From: Nocardioides zeae
Lineage (GTDB): Bacteria; Actinomycetota; Actinomycetes; Propionibacteriales; Nocardioidaceae
Direction: 5' to 3'
NCBI RefSeq assembly: GCF_010686755.1
Contig: NZ_JAAGXA010000006.1
Span: forward strand, 124,001-188,000
DNA: 64,000 bases
Positions 19,195-27,626 of the stretch are shown in pieces; the stretch's first letter is position 1; each line of letters opens with the position of its first letter. Below the pieces are notes generated by a model that saw nothing but the letters and a program-made list of their open reading frames with translations, had not been told where the DNA came from and searched no databases. The translations under genes and the position numbers were made by a program.

Positions 19195-20256
19195 GTGACC
19201 GCACCCCGCCTGACCCTGCCCGAGAAAGCCGAGCGCCTCGTCGTCCGTGGACTGGCCACGGTCCCGCCGCGGGTGCTGGAGAAGGTGGTGGTGCGCCGGG
19301 CGGTCAACCGCGACGGCGAGCGGCTGGCGCCGGAGATCGCGCTGGCGCTCGGCGCGCTGAACCGTCTGCCGGGCAGCGACTTCTCCACCCAGCCCCTCGA
19401 CCGGGCCCGTCACCAGATCGAGGCGGAGGCGGCGGTCTTCGGCGCGTCGTACCCGCCCTTCCACCTCGAGGAGGACCTCGAGCTGCCGGGACCGGCGGGG
19501 CCGGTGCCGGCGACGCGCTATCGGTTCCGCGCCGGGAAGCCCGCCGGGCTCGTCGTCTACTTCCACGGCGGCGGGTGGGTGCTGGGCAGTCGTCACTCGA
19601 CGGTCTCGCCGGTGCGGTTCCTCGCGCAGCACACGGGCTGCGACGTGCTGAGCGTCGACTACCGGCTGGCGCCCGAGCACCCGTTCCCGGCTGCGCTGGA
19701 GGACGCGCGGGCGGCCTGGGACTTCGCGGTCGCGCAGGCGCCGGGCTGGGGGATCGACCCGGCGCGGATCGCGGTGGCGGGTGACAGCGCGGGCGGCAAC
19801 ATCTCCGCCGTGCTGTCGCTGGACCTGCGCACCGAGGACGTCCAGCCGTGCTTCCAGCTGCTGTTCTTCCCCGTCACCGACCTGTCGCGCAAGAGCGCGT
19901 CCTACGCCGAGTTCCGCGACGGCTTCTTCCTCACGGAGGCGCAGATGGACTGGTACGCCGAGCGCTACCTGCCCTCGCCCACCGCCGCGACCGACCCGCG
20001 CGTCTCCCCGCTGCTCGCCCCGGACCTCGCGGGCGCACCGCCGGCGTACGTCGCGGTCGCCGGCTTCGACCCGCTCCGCGACGAGGGCATCGCGTACGCC
20101 GAGCGCCTCCGGGAGGCGGGCGTCCCGGTGGAGCTGGCCCGCGAGGGGGACCTCATCCACGCGTTCATCAACATCACCGCGGTGAGCCGGAGCGCGTACG
20201 ACGCCACCCGGCGCGCCGCCGTCGCCCTGCGGCGCGGGATCGTCGGCCCGGAATAG
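19195..20256 (+). CDS. Alpha/beta hydrolase, hormone-sensitive lipase-like esterase
   Basis: 353 residues. The HGGGW oxyanion motif, the nucleophile elbow GDSAGGN, the acid in DPLRDEG and the His in DLIHAF are all present, so the catalytic triad is intact. This is the HSL (bacterial type IV) esterase family acting on acyl esters. The N-terminal ~100 residues are an extra cap region. GTG 19195 was preferred; a GTG at 19168 would add nine residues. A CATGAT -10-like box just upstream suggests a leaderless message. ssrA follows 75 bp after the stop. Confidence 0.85.
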   Translation: MTAPRLTLPEKAERLVVRGLATVPPRVLEKVVVRRAVNRDGERLAPEIALALGALNRLPGSDFSTQPLDRARHQIEAEAAVFGASYPPFHLEEDLELPGPAGPVPATRYRFRAGKPAGLVVYFHGGGWVLGSRHSTVSPVRFLAQHTGCDVLSVDYRLAPEHPFPAALEDARAAWDFAVAQAPGWGIDPARIAVAGDSAGGNISAVLSLDLRTEDVQPCFQLLFFPVTDLSRKSASYAEFRDGFFLTEAQMDWYAERYLPSPTAATDPRVSPLLAPDLAGAPPAYVAVAGFDPLRDEGIAYAERLREAGVPVELAREGDLIHAFINITAVSRSAYDATRRAAVALRRGIVGPE

Positions 20257-20331
20257 TCGGTCGTGCCCGCTCGTTCGAGCAGGTAGTCTAGGCCATCCGT
20301 GGCCACGCTGCGGATGCATGACAACTCAAGA

Positions 20332-20702
20332 GGGGCTGATCGGTTTCGACTTGGGACGTACGTCTCAGGGGAAGCGGGTCGAGGAGCCAGCGTCATCTCG
20401 TAAACGATCGCTGGGACTTTATAACTGCCGACAACAAGCGCAGTTCCTTCGCTCTCGCCGCCTGAGCGGTGATCGAAGCGTCAGACCGGGCATCCGTCTC
20501 CGTCCCGGACCCTGGCGTCGACTAGGAGACTTGCTGCTCACCTCCTGTCAGGAGGGGTGAGCGGGACTCTTTCCTGACTGAGCCCGTCGCTGACGTGTCT
20601 GTGCGAGCAGCGGGGCCGAGAAAAGCGACAGCACAGACTGCACCCGGAGAAGACCTGACACTGCGCTCGAGGACCGGGGTTCGATTCCCCGCAGCTCCAC
20701 CA
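20332..20702 (+). ncRNA. ssrA: tmRNA (SsrA)
   Basis: The 5' end GGGGCTGATCGG pairs with the 3' end (CAGCTCC at 20692-20698, then ACCA), giving the tRNA-like acceptor stem. GGTTCGATTCC near 20679 is the T-arm. The tag frame starts at GCC 20427 and reads ADNKRSSFALAA, then TGA (20463-20465); the LAA end is the usual degron. The stem CACCTCC...GGAGGGGTG (from 20539) fits a pseudoknot. The gene encodes its own CCA (20700-20702). It works with SmpB (13971). It is also the landing site of the island downstream. Confidence 0.96.
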
Positions 20703-22385
20703 CAGTGCTCGGAGGGCAACCCTGCCCCTCGGTCGCACTTGAGTTCGACACAGAACCGCCCGTCCGGGTTCCCGGACGGGCGGTTTTCTGTTGAGCTGAC
20801 TGGGCTATCAGCGCCTGGTGGACGCCTGCCGGGATGAGGCGGCAGAGGAGTTCGTCGTAGGGCTCGTTGTAGAGCACGCGGACCGAGAGCTCGTGGGTCG
20901 CGTCGTCTTCGTCGACGTAGATACGACTGAAGAACGCCAGGTTGAAGAGCCGGCGAATGTGCTCGGGTGCCTTCATGTAAGCGGCGTGGCAGTCGCGCGC
21001 CAGGTCGAGTACTTCGGCCAGTTTGCTGCGTGCCTGTTCGTAGGTCGTGCGGGATCGCATCAGTTGCTCCTCGACACGCTGCAGCTGGTTGCTGATGCGG
21101 TCTTGCTCGGCCTTGAGGAGGTCGATGGGGATCGCGCCGGCGTAGTGGGCTTCGAGCAGTTTCTGGCGCTGGGCGGCGAGGTCGGTGCGTTGTTGCTCGA
21201 GAGCGGTGTTGAGTCGCTCGGTGTCGTCGTGCAGCTTGTCGAACTCGGCGAGCGTGGTTTCTTCGACGTGGTCGCGCAGCGATGGCGTGAGCGCCATCGT
21301 GCGGTACTCGTCCTCGATGAGCTGCTCGATGAGGCTGAAGGGCATGTTCTGTCGGGTGCAGTCGGTCGCGCGGCGCTTCCGTCCCGAGCAGGCGAGGTAC
21401 TGGTAGCTGGTGCCATGACGGTTCGTTGCGTAGACCACCAGCAGTCGTGAGTCGCAGGTGCCGCAGAACAGGCTCCCTCGCAGGTAGTTGCGGTTGCGGC
21501 GCTCGAAGACCTTGGCGTTGTTGTTCGCGTCGAGCCGATCCTGCACGCGTTGCCAGGTGATCGGATCGACGAGCGCCTGATGCGCACCGTGGTAGGCAGC
21601 GCCCCGGTAGTGCACCTCGCCCTTGTAGTAGGGGTTCCTGAGCACCTTGTGGAGCGCGCTGATGTTGAGGGGCCTGCTCGGCCACTTGGGCGTGGCGCGA
21701 CTGATCAGCCCGCGGTCGGTCAGCTCGTCGAGCAGGATTGAAAGCGAGCATTCGCCCTCGGTGTACCGGTAGGACGCCCAGGTGATGAGCTGGGCGCGTT
21801 CCCCGTCGGTCTCGACCGTGCGGTTGATGCGCCCAAGCTCATCGGCGATGTGGACGTTGCGGTAGCCCAGAGGTGCGCGACCCACGGTGCCCCCGGTGCT
21901 GGCCTTCTGCGTCATACCTTTGGTGACCTCGTTGGCGAGGTTGCGCGAGTAGAACTCGGCGATGCTGCTCATGATCCCGTGCATCAACATGCCGGACGGC
22001 GTCTCGTCGATGTTCTCGCTCGTCGACACGAGCGTCACGCCGGCCTGCTTGAGCGCCAGGTTGATGGCGACGTCGTCGGCTCGCGACCGGCCAGCCGATC
22101 GATCTTGTGCACGATGACGTAGTCGACGTCGTGTTCGCGTACGTATGCCAGCATGCGCTGGAGTTCGGCGCGCTTGGTGATGGACGTGCCTGATTCTCCG
22201 GCGTCGACGAACTCCTCGACGACTGTCGCGTTGAGGGATGCGGCTTTGCGCAGGTTGGCGTCGCGCTGGGCGGGGATCGAGAACCCCTCCTCTCGTCCGC
22301 CCCGTGTCGCCTGGTCAGTCGTCGAGACGCGGATGTACATCACCGCGGTGAACTGCGTCGAGATGTCGGGCTGCGGATGAGTCAT
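20548..22385 (-). pseudogene. Large serine recombinase (integrase), frameshifted, open into ssrA
   Basis: The first part (22385-~22090) has the resolvase catalytic start VMYIRVSTTDQ and VDYVIVHKIDRLA. The rest continues in another frame as RADDVAINLALKQAGVTLVSTSENIDETPSG, so one base (probably a C in a GCCCGG run near 22088-22092) is missing. A recombinase domain, a zinc ribbon (FCGTCDSR...ACSGRKRRATDC) and a coiled coil follow. After about 20790 the frame has no stop: it runs antisense through the ssrA terminator and 155 bp into ssrA, ending at 20548. The Shine-Dalgarno GAAAGGAA precedes ATG 22385. If the frameshift is real, the element is immobile. Confidence 0.85.
20755..20787 (+). terminator. 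Rho-independent terminator of ssrA
   Basis: ACCGCCCGTCCGGG (20755-20768) pairs perfectly with CCCGGACGGGCGGT (20771-20784) around a 2-nt centre and is followed by TTT. The T tract is on the plus strand, so it ends ssrA. On the other strand the same DNA is read in the recombinase frame. Confidence 0.9.
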
Positions 22386-22403
22386 CGTGTTCCTTTCGTG
22401 TCG

Positions 22404-22862
22404 CTAAGACTGTTTGCTGCTTCGGTTGCCTGCCCGTCGGGGGCTGGTCGATGACGTGGTGTCTGGCGTGCCGGTCCCTGTCGGGGTGACGGATGCAGCG
22501 GCGACTACTGGGGAGCCGATGAAGCCTGCGATCGCTGCCGTGCGAGCGGCGGCTTCGCGCTGGATCTCGGCTTGAGCTGCGTGCGCTCGCTCAATGCAGA
22601 AGGGGTCTTCTTGGGGAGTCGCGATGCGCTGGTGGATGGGGGTACGGATCTCCGCGGAGATGCTGGTTCCGCTGAGCTGGGCGATGAAGCGCAGCTGGGC
22701 GTGAACTTCTTCCTCTACGCGGACGGCGAGCATCTTGTACTCCTGCTCATGCTCGGGCTGGGTGGCGCCGGACGTGCCGTCGAAAGATTGCTCGATGGAC
22801 TCCGTCGGGTGCTGCGACTCCTCGCCTGCTTGCGGGTCTTGCTGGTTCTCTGTTGTAGCCAT
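22404..22862 (-). CDS. Ribbon-helix-helix-like small protein upstream of the recombinase
   Basis: 152 residues. An acidic N-terminus (1-40) is followed by YKMLAVRVEEEVHAQLRFIAQLSGTSISAEIR, which fits a ribbon-helix-helix DNA-binding fold, then a long helix and a low-complexity Thr/Ser/Pro tail. Start ATG 22862 has a perfect Shine-Dalgarno (AAGGAGG, 4-5 nt away). It ends 18 bp before the recombinase and is read in the same direction, so it may act as a directionality factor or repressor. That function is an inference from position. Confidence 0.65.
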   Translation of the reverse strand: MATTENQQDPQAGEESQHPTESIEQSFDGTSGATQPEHEQEYKMLAVRVEEEVHAQLRFIAQLSGTSISAEIRTPIHQRIATPQEDPFCIERAHAAQAEIQREAAARTAAIAGFIGSPVVAAASVTPTGTGTPDTTSSTSPRRAGNRSSKQS

Positions 22863-22877
22863 ATGGCCTCCTTTCGG

Positions 22878-23210
22878 TTGTTAGGTACGGTCTGGGGCTC
22901 TGCTGGGCGTGCGCTCCGTCCGGGGTTCGCGGGTCCCGGTGCGGCCGAGGTACCAGACCAAAACCGGCTGAGCCGGCCCGTGCGCCGCCCACGCGGCGTT
23001 CCAGGGTCTTGAGTACCCCGAGGTCGCGGAGCCGGTTCAGGTTGCGCGTGCAGGCGCGGGCCGAAGCGATCGCGCTGAATGACGGTGGTCGAAGTGCAGA
23101 CGCTGAAGCTGCCGCGTCGTCGCCAGTCGGTAGCGGGTGATGTCGGCGATCAGCAGGTAGTCACGCTCGGTGAGCTGTTCGCTGATGTGGCCGAGGCTGT
23201 AGCCGCTCAT
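22878..23210 (-). pseudogene. Replication-relaxation family gene remnant, multiple frameshifts
   Basis: It starts with MSGYSLGHISEQLTERDYLL, and then DITRYRLATTRQLQRLHF matches the winged-helix start of replication-relaxation proteins of actinobacterial mobile elements. Near 23070 the frame must shift (one base missing) to continue ASARACTRNLNRLRDLGVLKTLERR. Near 22945 it must shift again to read VWYLGRTGTREPRT. It stops far short of the usual length. At least two lesions in about 330 bp indicate decay. Confidence 0.65.
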
Positions 23211-23484
23211 GCGTGCGCTCCGGCCAGGGCCAGCGCCAGGGGCGGGGCCGCGTGCTGGGCGGGTCTGCGACACTGCGATGCGGGGTCAGTCCCCTCCCGC
23301 AAGGAGCGGGATGACCTGGGGAGATGGCGCGTTCAAGATCTACAACTGCGAGCCAGACCGACTCGCCGCCCTGCCAGGGTGGGTCCACCACGACGACCAC
23401 CACCCGGACCCACTCCGCCATCGGCAAGACCTCGCCCATCACCAGGCTGACCAGCCTGCCCTGGGCATCACAGCCGGCCGTCAA
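23207..23484 (-). pseudogene. Remnant of an upstream mobile-element gene, unknown
   Basis: Minus-strand reading gives VSLVMGEVLPMAEWVRVVVV and then VVDPPWQGGESVWLAVVDLERA, which looks like real protein, followed by low-complexity text. In a second frame a sequence ending LALALAGAHA stops in an ATGA overlap with the replication-relaxation ATG (23207-23210). Both suggest a once-coupled upstream gene that has lost frame. Family not recognised. Confidence 0.3.
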
Positions 23485-23888
23485 TGCGGACGCCCCCTCG
23501 CCCCTTCGCCCCTCGTCCCCTCGCGACGCGCAGCCGGCCCACGAGGACTAGACCACTCTTGAAAAGTTGGGTCGAACGACCCCAACGAGCTGCGAATCGG
23601 GTTAGGTGTACTTGTAGCGACATCGAGTGACGGGGGGCACTTGCCAAGTCGTATATCGGTCCGCGCCATCGCCGCCGACAGTTCGACTGGTGACCTGCGG
23701 TGGGCATGGGGCCGATCGTCGACGGGCCTGCAACTAGGAAGCGCGCCGGAACTCCCCATCTAAGTCTCGTACGACTCCCGACGTCGCTGTTCGAGTGCGA
23801 CACGGTCAACGTGCGCATTGTCCGTCTGAAAAACAGTTGCATCTAAGCAAGAATTAGTCATCAGTTTCACTTGGAGGGGAGAGGCTCA
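23485..23888. other. Gene-free junction at the start of the low-GC segment
   Basis: No convincing coding region. Base composition drops from GC-rich to clearly lower GC around 23560-23600. The last ~40 bp before the next gene are AT-rich (AAAAACAGTTGC, AAGAATTAGTC), a likely promoter region for the first secreted protein. No clear hairpin or long repeat was found. Confidence 0.5.
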
Positions 23889-24350
23889 ATGGGAGAAGAG
23901 AATCGACGACCGCGGGCGCGCCTCGCGTCTCTGGTCGCAGGACTGCTACTCATAGTCACTCCTATGAGCTATGCGCCGTCGGCGCATGCGGCGACGGACA
24001 CGGTCAGCGGTTCGCTGTGGGGCGGCGAAGGATCGAACACCTGGGTTTTCTACACGACTCAGCGGTACCACTCGAAATCCCAACCGTTGACATTCTGGCT
24101 GAAAACCGCTTACGATCCGTGCGGGGGCGGCAACCTGTTCATTCGACCGCTCCGGTCGAATGGCAACTGGATGGCAAGCGCTCACTATTGGGGCCTGGGA
24201 TCCGGTACAAACAATCTCAACAGCACGCGTCACTGGGGGCAAGCGGGCACAATCGCCGCCGGAAACTTCACCCTTGCTGCCTCGACCAACACATACTGCG
24301 GTGTCCCGCCGCCGAGCAAGACCACCTTCTCAGGCGGTATCACTTACTAG
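23889..24350 (+). CDS. Sec-exported small protein, unknown family
   Basis: 153 residues. A basic N-terminus (RRPRAR), a hydrophobic core LASLVAGLLLIVTP and an AHA-A cut site near residue 35 make a clear Sec signal peptide. The mature part is rich in Trp, Gly, Asn and Tyr (SLWGGEGSNTWVFYT, AHYWGLGSGTNNLNS) with one Cys pair (DPCGGG, TYCGVP), suggesting a compact beta-rich extracellular domain. ATG 23889 has the Shine-Dalgarno GGAGGGG 8 nt upstream. I do not recognise the family. Codon use is more A/T-rich than the flanking genome. Confidence 0.7.
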   Translation: MGEENRRPRARLASLVAGLLLIVTPMSYAPSAHAATDTVSGSLWGGEGSNTWVFYTTQRYHSKSQPLTFWLKTAYDPCGGGNLFIRPLRSNGNWMASAHYWGLGSGTNNLNSTRHWGQAGTIAAGNFTLAASTNTYCGVPPPSKTTFSGGITY

Positions 24351-24395
24351 TTATCGGTCAAACGGTGAGCATTAATATTGGGGGGTAGCGGCTAA

Positions 24396-24974
24396 ATGAG
24401 GATTCGTAGCGCTGTTTCAGTCGGCGTGCTGTCGGCCTTCGGGCTTGGGGCTGGGTGGGCTGTCATCGGGCCGTCAGCTGGGGCGGAGCGAGCAGGCGAG
24501 GATGAAAACTCCACGCCTCACTTCAACACCGCGAGCGAGATGCAGGCTGAGTATCAAGAGGCACTCGGCAATCCAGTTCTTGAGATGCCGCCAGGGGTGG
24601 AGATTCCGGCACCTAGCGCGGTAAACGGTGCTGAGCAGTCCCGTTCCGCTGGGGGCGCGGACTACTCGCTTTACGAGGGCGGTTTTGGCGAGATGGCCGC
24701 AGCGAACATGTGGCGGTGCGCCTGGGAAGTCGAACTCCTGACCGCGGTCGAAGCTGACGACGTTCCCAGGGTGAACAGCGCAGCCGTGCAGCTGCACTCG
24801 TTCTACGACCTTCCAGTGGCGAAAGCTAACTTCGTTGATCCCGGCGAACTGTGGTACCAGGAAGTCGTGGTCTCTGCAGTGGAGGGTGACCAGACGCAGT
24901 TGCGCGACGAGATCTCAATTAACTGCAGCGCCGATCTGGCGGCTCAGGCCGAGGCTCGAGGGCTACTGGACTGA
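24396..24974 (+). CDS. Exported protein, unknown family
   Basis: 192 residues. Signal peptide ~1-31 (hydrophobic VSVGVLSAFGLGAGWAVIG, cut near SAGA). The mature protein has a disordered acidic start and a helical region EMAAANMWRCAWEVELLTAVEADD with a second Cys near the end (NCSADLAAQ), allowing one disulfide. It follows the previous secreted protein by 45 bp, so the two are probably cotranscribed. The start ATG 24396 has only a weak G-rich ribosome site. No known domain is seen. Confidence 0.65.
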   Translation: MRIRSAVSVGVLSAFGLGAGWAVIGPSAGAERAGEDENSTPHFNTASEMQAEYQEALGNPVLEMPPGVEIPAPSAVNGAEQSRSAGGADYSLYEGGFGEMAAANMWRCAWEVELLTAVEADDVPRVNSAAVQLHSFYDLPVAKANFVDPGELWYQEVVVSAVEGDQTQLRDEISINCSADLAAQAEARGLLD

Positions 24975-25367
24975 GCTTGGGCGCGTCGCACGTTGACGCG
25001 GGAGAATCGTTTTTATCTGGCGAATCCTGCGGGATCCCGGGTTCAAAGGTGAGTTGCCGCGCCGGCTGGACTCTCGCCCTCCGGGCCAGTGGGGAAACAG
25101 ATCATCGATCCAGAGTTGCAACGACTACTAGGGACCGCCTTCGGGCTTGTTCTCTCGTAGCGGGTCTTGTGACGAATTGCATGGGTTTCATGCCATGACA
25201 CACAGGCCGACTCGGGCCGTCAACGCTCCGGTCAATCCGCCGTGGCATGAAGACACGGCGCTCCGTTAGCGACCACGGGTCCTCGCGGTCCGGGTTGCGG
25301 GGTCGAAATCGCGCCAGCGTACTCAATGTTGTCACAGAACTAAGTGACGTACCACAGCGGGGGAAGA
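24975..25367. other. Gene-free stretch with an inverted repeat
   Basis: No credible gene. TTCATGCCA (25187-25195) and TGGCATGAA (25243-25251) form a spaced inverted repeat that may be an operator or part of a terminator. The region separates the two secreted proteins from the large cell-wall protein and probably holds the promoter of the latter. Confidence 0.45.
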
Positions 25368-27584
25368 GTGGACGAGAAAGTACTCGCGGCTCAGCGGTTC
25401 GTGAACGAATACAATGTTTCGGGTATTCCGAAGTTAGAGGAGACCGGCCGAACGGGGTGGCCGGTCATGCGAGCCCTGACTAGGGTTCTGCAGTATCATC
25501 TGGGGATCTCAAACTTGTCCGACTCGTTCGGTCCAGCAACAATGGCGGCATTGCAGGCGAATTATCCAAGCGTCGACACCACAAGCATCTTGGGCGGCAT
25601 CAACCGGGTCATTCAAAGCGCCCTTTATTGCAAGGGGTACGACGGCGAAGACATCAATGGGGTGTTCGGGTCGCGCACGGCGGCGGCGGTGACCAAGATG
25701 AAGACTGAGATGGGTGTGATCGGTAGCTCGCCAGGCGGAAGCGTCACGCCAAAAGTATTCAAAGCTCTCCTGAACTTGGATGCCTACGTGCTGCTCACGG
25801 GAGGCACAAGCTCGGTCCAGAGTGTCCAGCGCTGGATGAACGGCAAGTACCTCTCTCGACGCGACTATCAGATCATCCCGTGCGACGGAAACTTCTCGCG
25901 GGACGTGCAATCGGCGCTCATGTACGCGATCCAGTACACTGCTGGCATGGCGGATGGCGTTGCCAACGGCAACTTCGGGCCGGGGACTCAGAGCGCTTTG
26001 CAAAGCAATCCGTTAACCGTCGGGTCGACTGGTGATTGGGTCCGCCTGTTTTCGGCTGCGATGCTCTTCAATCGGCGTCCGAATGTCACGTTCACGTCCA
26101 CATACACGTCTACCCTGTCAACACGAGTAAAAACCTTCCAGTCGTTCGTGAAGTTGCCACAGAGCGGCAATGCTGATTTCGCCACTTGGGCCTCACTTCT
26201 AGTCTCGCATGGTGATCAGTCGCGCTCCGGGACTGCAGCAGATACCTCCACCACGCTGAACGCTGCGCGCATTGACGCGCTAAAGGCCGCCGGCTATCAG
26301 GTGGTAGGGCGCTACCTCTGTCGCACGCCTGGAAGCTCGTTCGCGAAAGAAATTCAGCCCGGGGAACTTGCACTCTGCGCAAGCAAAGGTCTCAAAGTGT
26401 TTCCGATTTTTCAGACTTCGGGCGACGAGGTTGGCTACTTCACCTACGAGCGTGGACTGAATTCAGGGCACACGGCTCTCAATTATGCCCGCTGGCACGG
26501 ATTCAAGCCCGGTTCACGCATTTACTTTGCGGTGGACTTTGACGCCATGGATCACGAGGTCGATTCGGCTATTATTCCCTACTTCAGTGGAATCGCCGAC
26601 GTTATGCAGAGCTACGGCTTCGAATACAAGACCGGGATCTACGCGTCTCGAAACATTTGTTCCCGAGTAAGTGCGCTCGAGCTCGCGGATGCAAGCTTCG
26701 TGTCAGACATGTCGTCTAAATTCTCCGGCAACATGGGGTATCCGCTTCCGGCCAACTGGGCGTTCGATCAGATTGTTACTACGACCGTGGGGACTGGTAG
26801 CGGCGCGATAGCAGTTGACAAGAATATTGCGTCTGGTCGGGATGTGGGACAAGCGACCTTCAGTCCGACTGGGACCGGCGGTGGATTTAATGAGCGTAAG
26901 TTTCCGTTCGAGCAGCGCGGGTTGCTGTTGGACAATCTTCGAACGTATCTGTTCGGACTGGGCTATGGCGACACGGGGTCTCCTGGGCCGGAGGGGCTCC
27001 TACGGCTCCGCAGCACCCCGGAATCTCTCGATAAGGTCCTCGAACACGACGAGTTGATCACGTCGCTGGCTAACACCCTTCGTATTCGCAAAGCCCTGAT
27101 CCAGAGCGTCTTGTTCCAAGAGGTGCGCCACTACTCGTCGCAGGACGTTCTCAGTGACACATGGGTTGTGCAGTATCACGAAGGGCTTGGCGCGCTTCCA
27201 GGGTACCCAAGCGACTCTTCTACGGGCATTGGACAGATCTACGGATGGGTAGCGATCCAGGCCCGAAACTGGGGGATTGTGAATAGCAAGATCGGTGGTG
27301 TGCAGATGGACTCGCAGAACGAGGATCATTGCTACCTGGTCTGGAAAAAGCTGAAGAATGACGAGTCATTTAACGTGTCAACGATTCCGCTTGTGTTGCT
27401 TCATGGGGCATCCAAGATGTCCGACGTTACCCCTCCGCATCTCGATTCCACTGACGCACACACGCAGCGCATCTTGGGCCGTTACAACGGAACGGGCGAC
27501 GCAGCCGACGAGTACGGAGCAAAGGTCTTTGGCTATTATCAAATCTTTGAGGCATTCAATCTTGCGGCACGGAGTTTCATCTGA
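25368..27584 (+). CDS. PG-binding, DUF1906 and lysozyme-like modular protein
   Basis: 738 residues from GTG 25368, which has GGGGGAAG just upstream; a GTG at 25344 has no ribosome site. Order of parts: two or three peptidoglycan-binding-like repeats (~20-220; the clearest reads INRVIQSALYCKGYDGEDIN and then GVFGSRTAAAV), a DUF1906 glycoside-hydrolase-like TIM barrel (~290-495, with YQVVGRYLCRT, IYFAVDFDAMDHEV, WAFDQIVTTT, AVDKNIA), and a C-terminal domain (~510-738) with SVLFQEVRHYSSQD and TGIGQIYGWVAIQARNWG like lysozyme/transglycosylase folds. It should act on cell-wall glycan. It has no signal peptide although its substrate is outside. Confidence 0.75.
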   Translation: MDEKVLAAQRFVNEYNVSGIPKLEETGRTGWPVMRALTRVLQYHLGISNLSDSFGPATMAALQANYPSVDTTSILGGINRVIQSALYCKGYDGEDINGVFGSRTAAAVTKMKTEMGVIGSSPGGSVTPKVFKALLNLDAYVLLTGGTSSVQSVQRWMNGKYLSRRDYQIIPCDGNFSRDVQSALMYAIQYTAGMADGVANGNFGPGTQSALQSNPLTVGSTGDWVRLFSAAMLFNRRPNVTFTSTYTSTLSTRVKTFQSFVKLPQSGNADFATWASLLVSHGDQSRSGTAADTSTTLNAARIDALKAAGYQVVGRYLCRTPGSSFAKEIQPGELALCASKGLKVFPIFQTSGDEVGYFTYERGLNSGHTALNYARWHGFKPGSRIYFAVDFDAMDHEVDSAIIPYFSGIADVMQSYGFEYKTGIYASRNICSRVSALELADASFVSDMSSKFSGNMGYPLPANWAFDQIVTTTVGTGSGAIAVDKNIASGRDVGQATFSPTGTGGGFNERKFPFEQRGLLLDNLRTYLFGLGYGDTGSPGPEGLLRLRSTPESLDKVLEHDELITSLANTLRIRKALIQSVLFQEVRHYSSQDVLSDTWVVQYHEGLGALPGYPSDSSTGIGQIYGWVAIQARNWGIVNSKIGGVQMDSQNEDHCYLVWKKLKNDESFNVSTIPLVLLHGASKMSDVTPPHLDSTDAHTQRILGRYNGTGDAADEYGAKVFGYYQIFEAFNLAARSFI

Positions 27585-27626
27585 TGTCGGGTGATTGGCG
27601 GACCCAAGCTAGTTCAGGGAGCGAAT

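Noticed and set aside
17785..20319. 844-residue minus-strand open frame
   Set aside because: Antisense to tauB, the oxidoreductase and the esterase, whose motifs are intact on the plus strand.
20680..20702. Long direct repeat of the ssrA 3' end as attR
   Set aside because: No second copy of the T-arm/acceptor sequence was found up to 31 kb; a serine recombinase would not need one.
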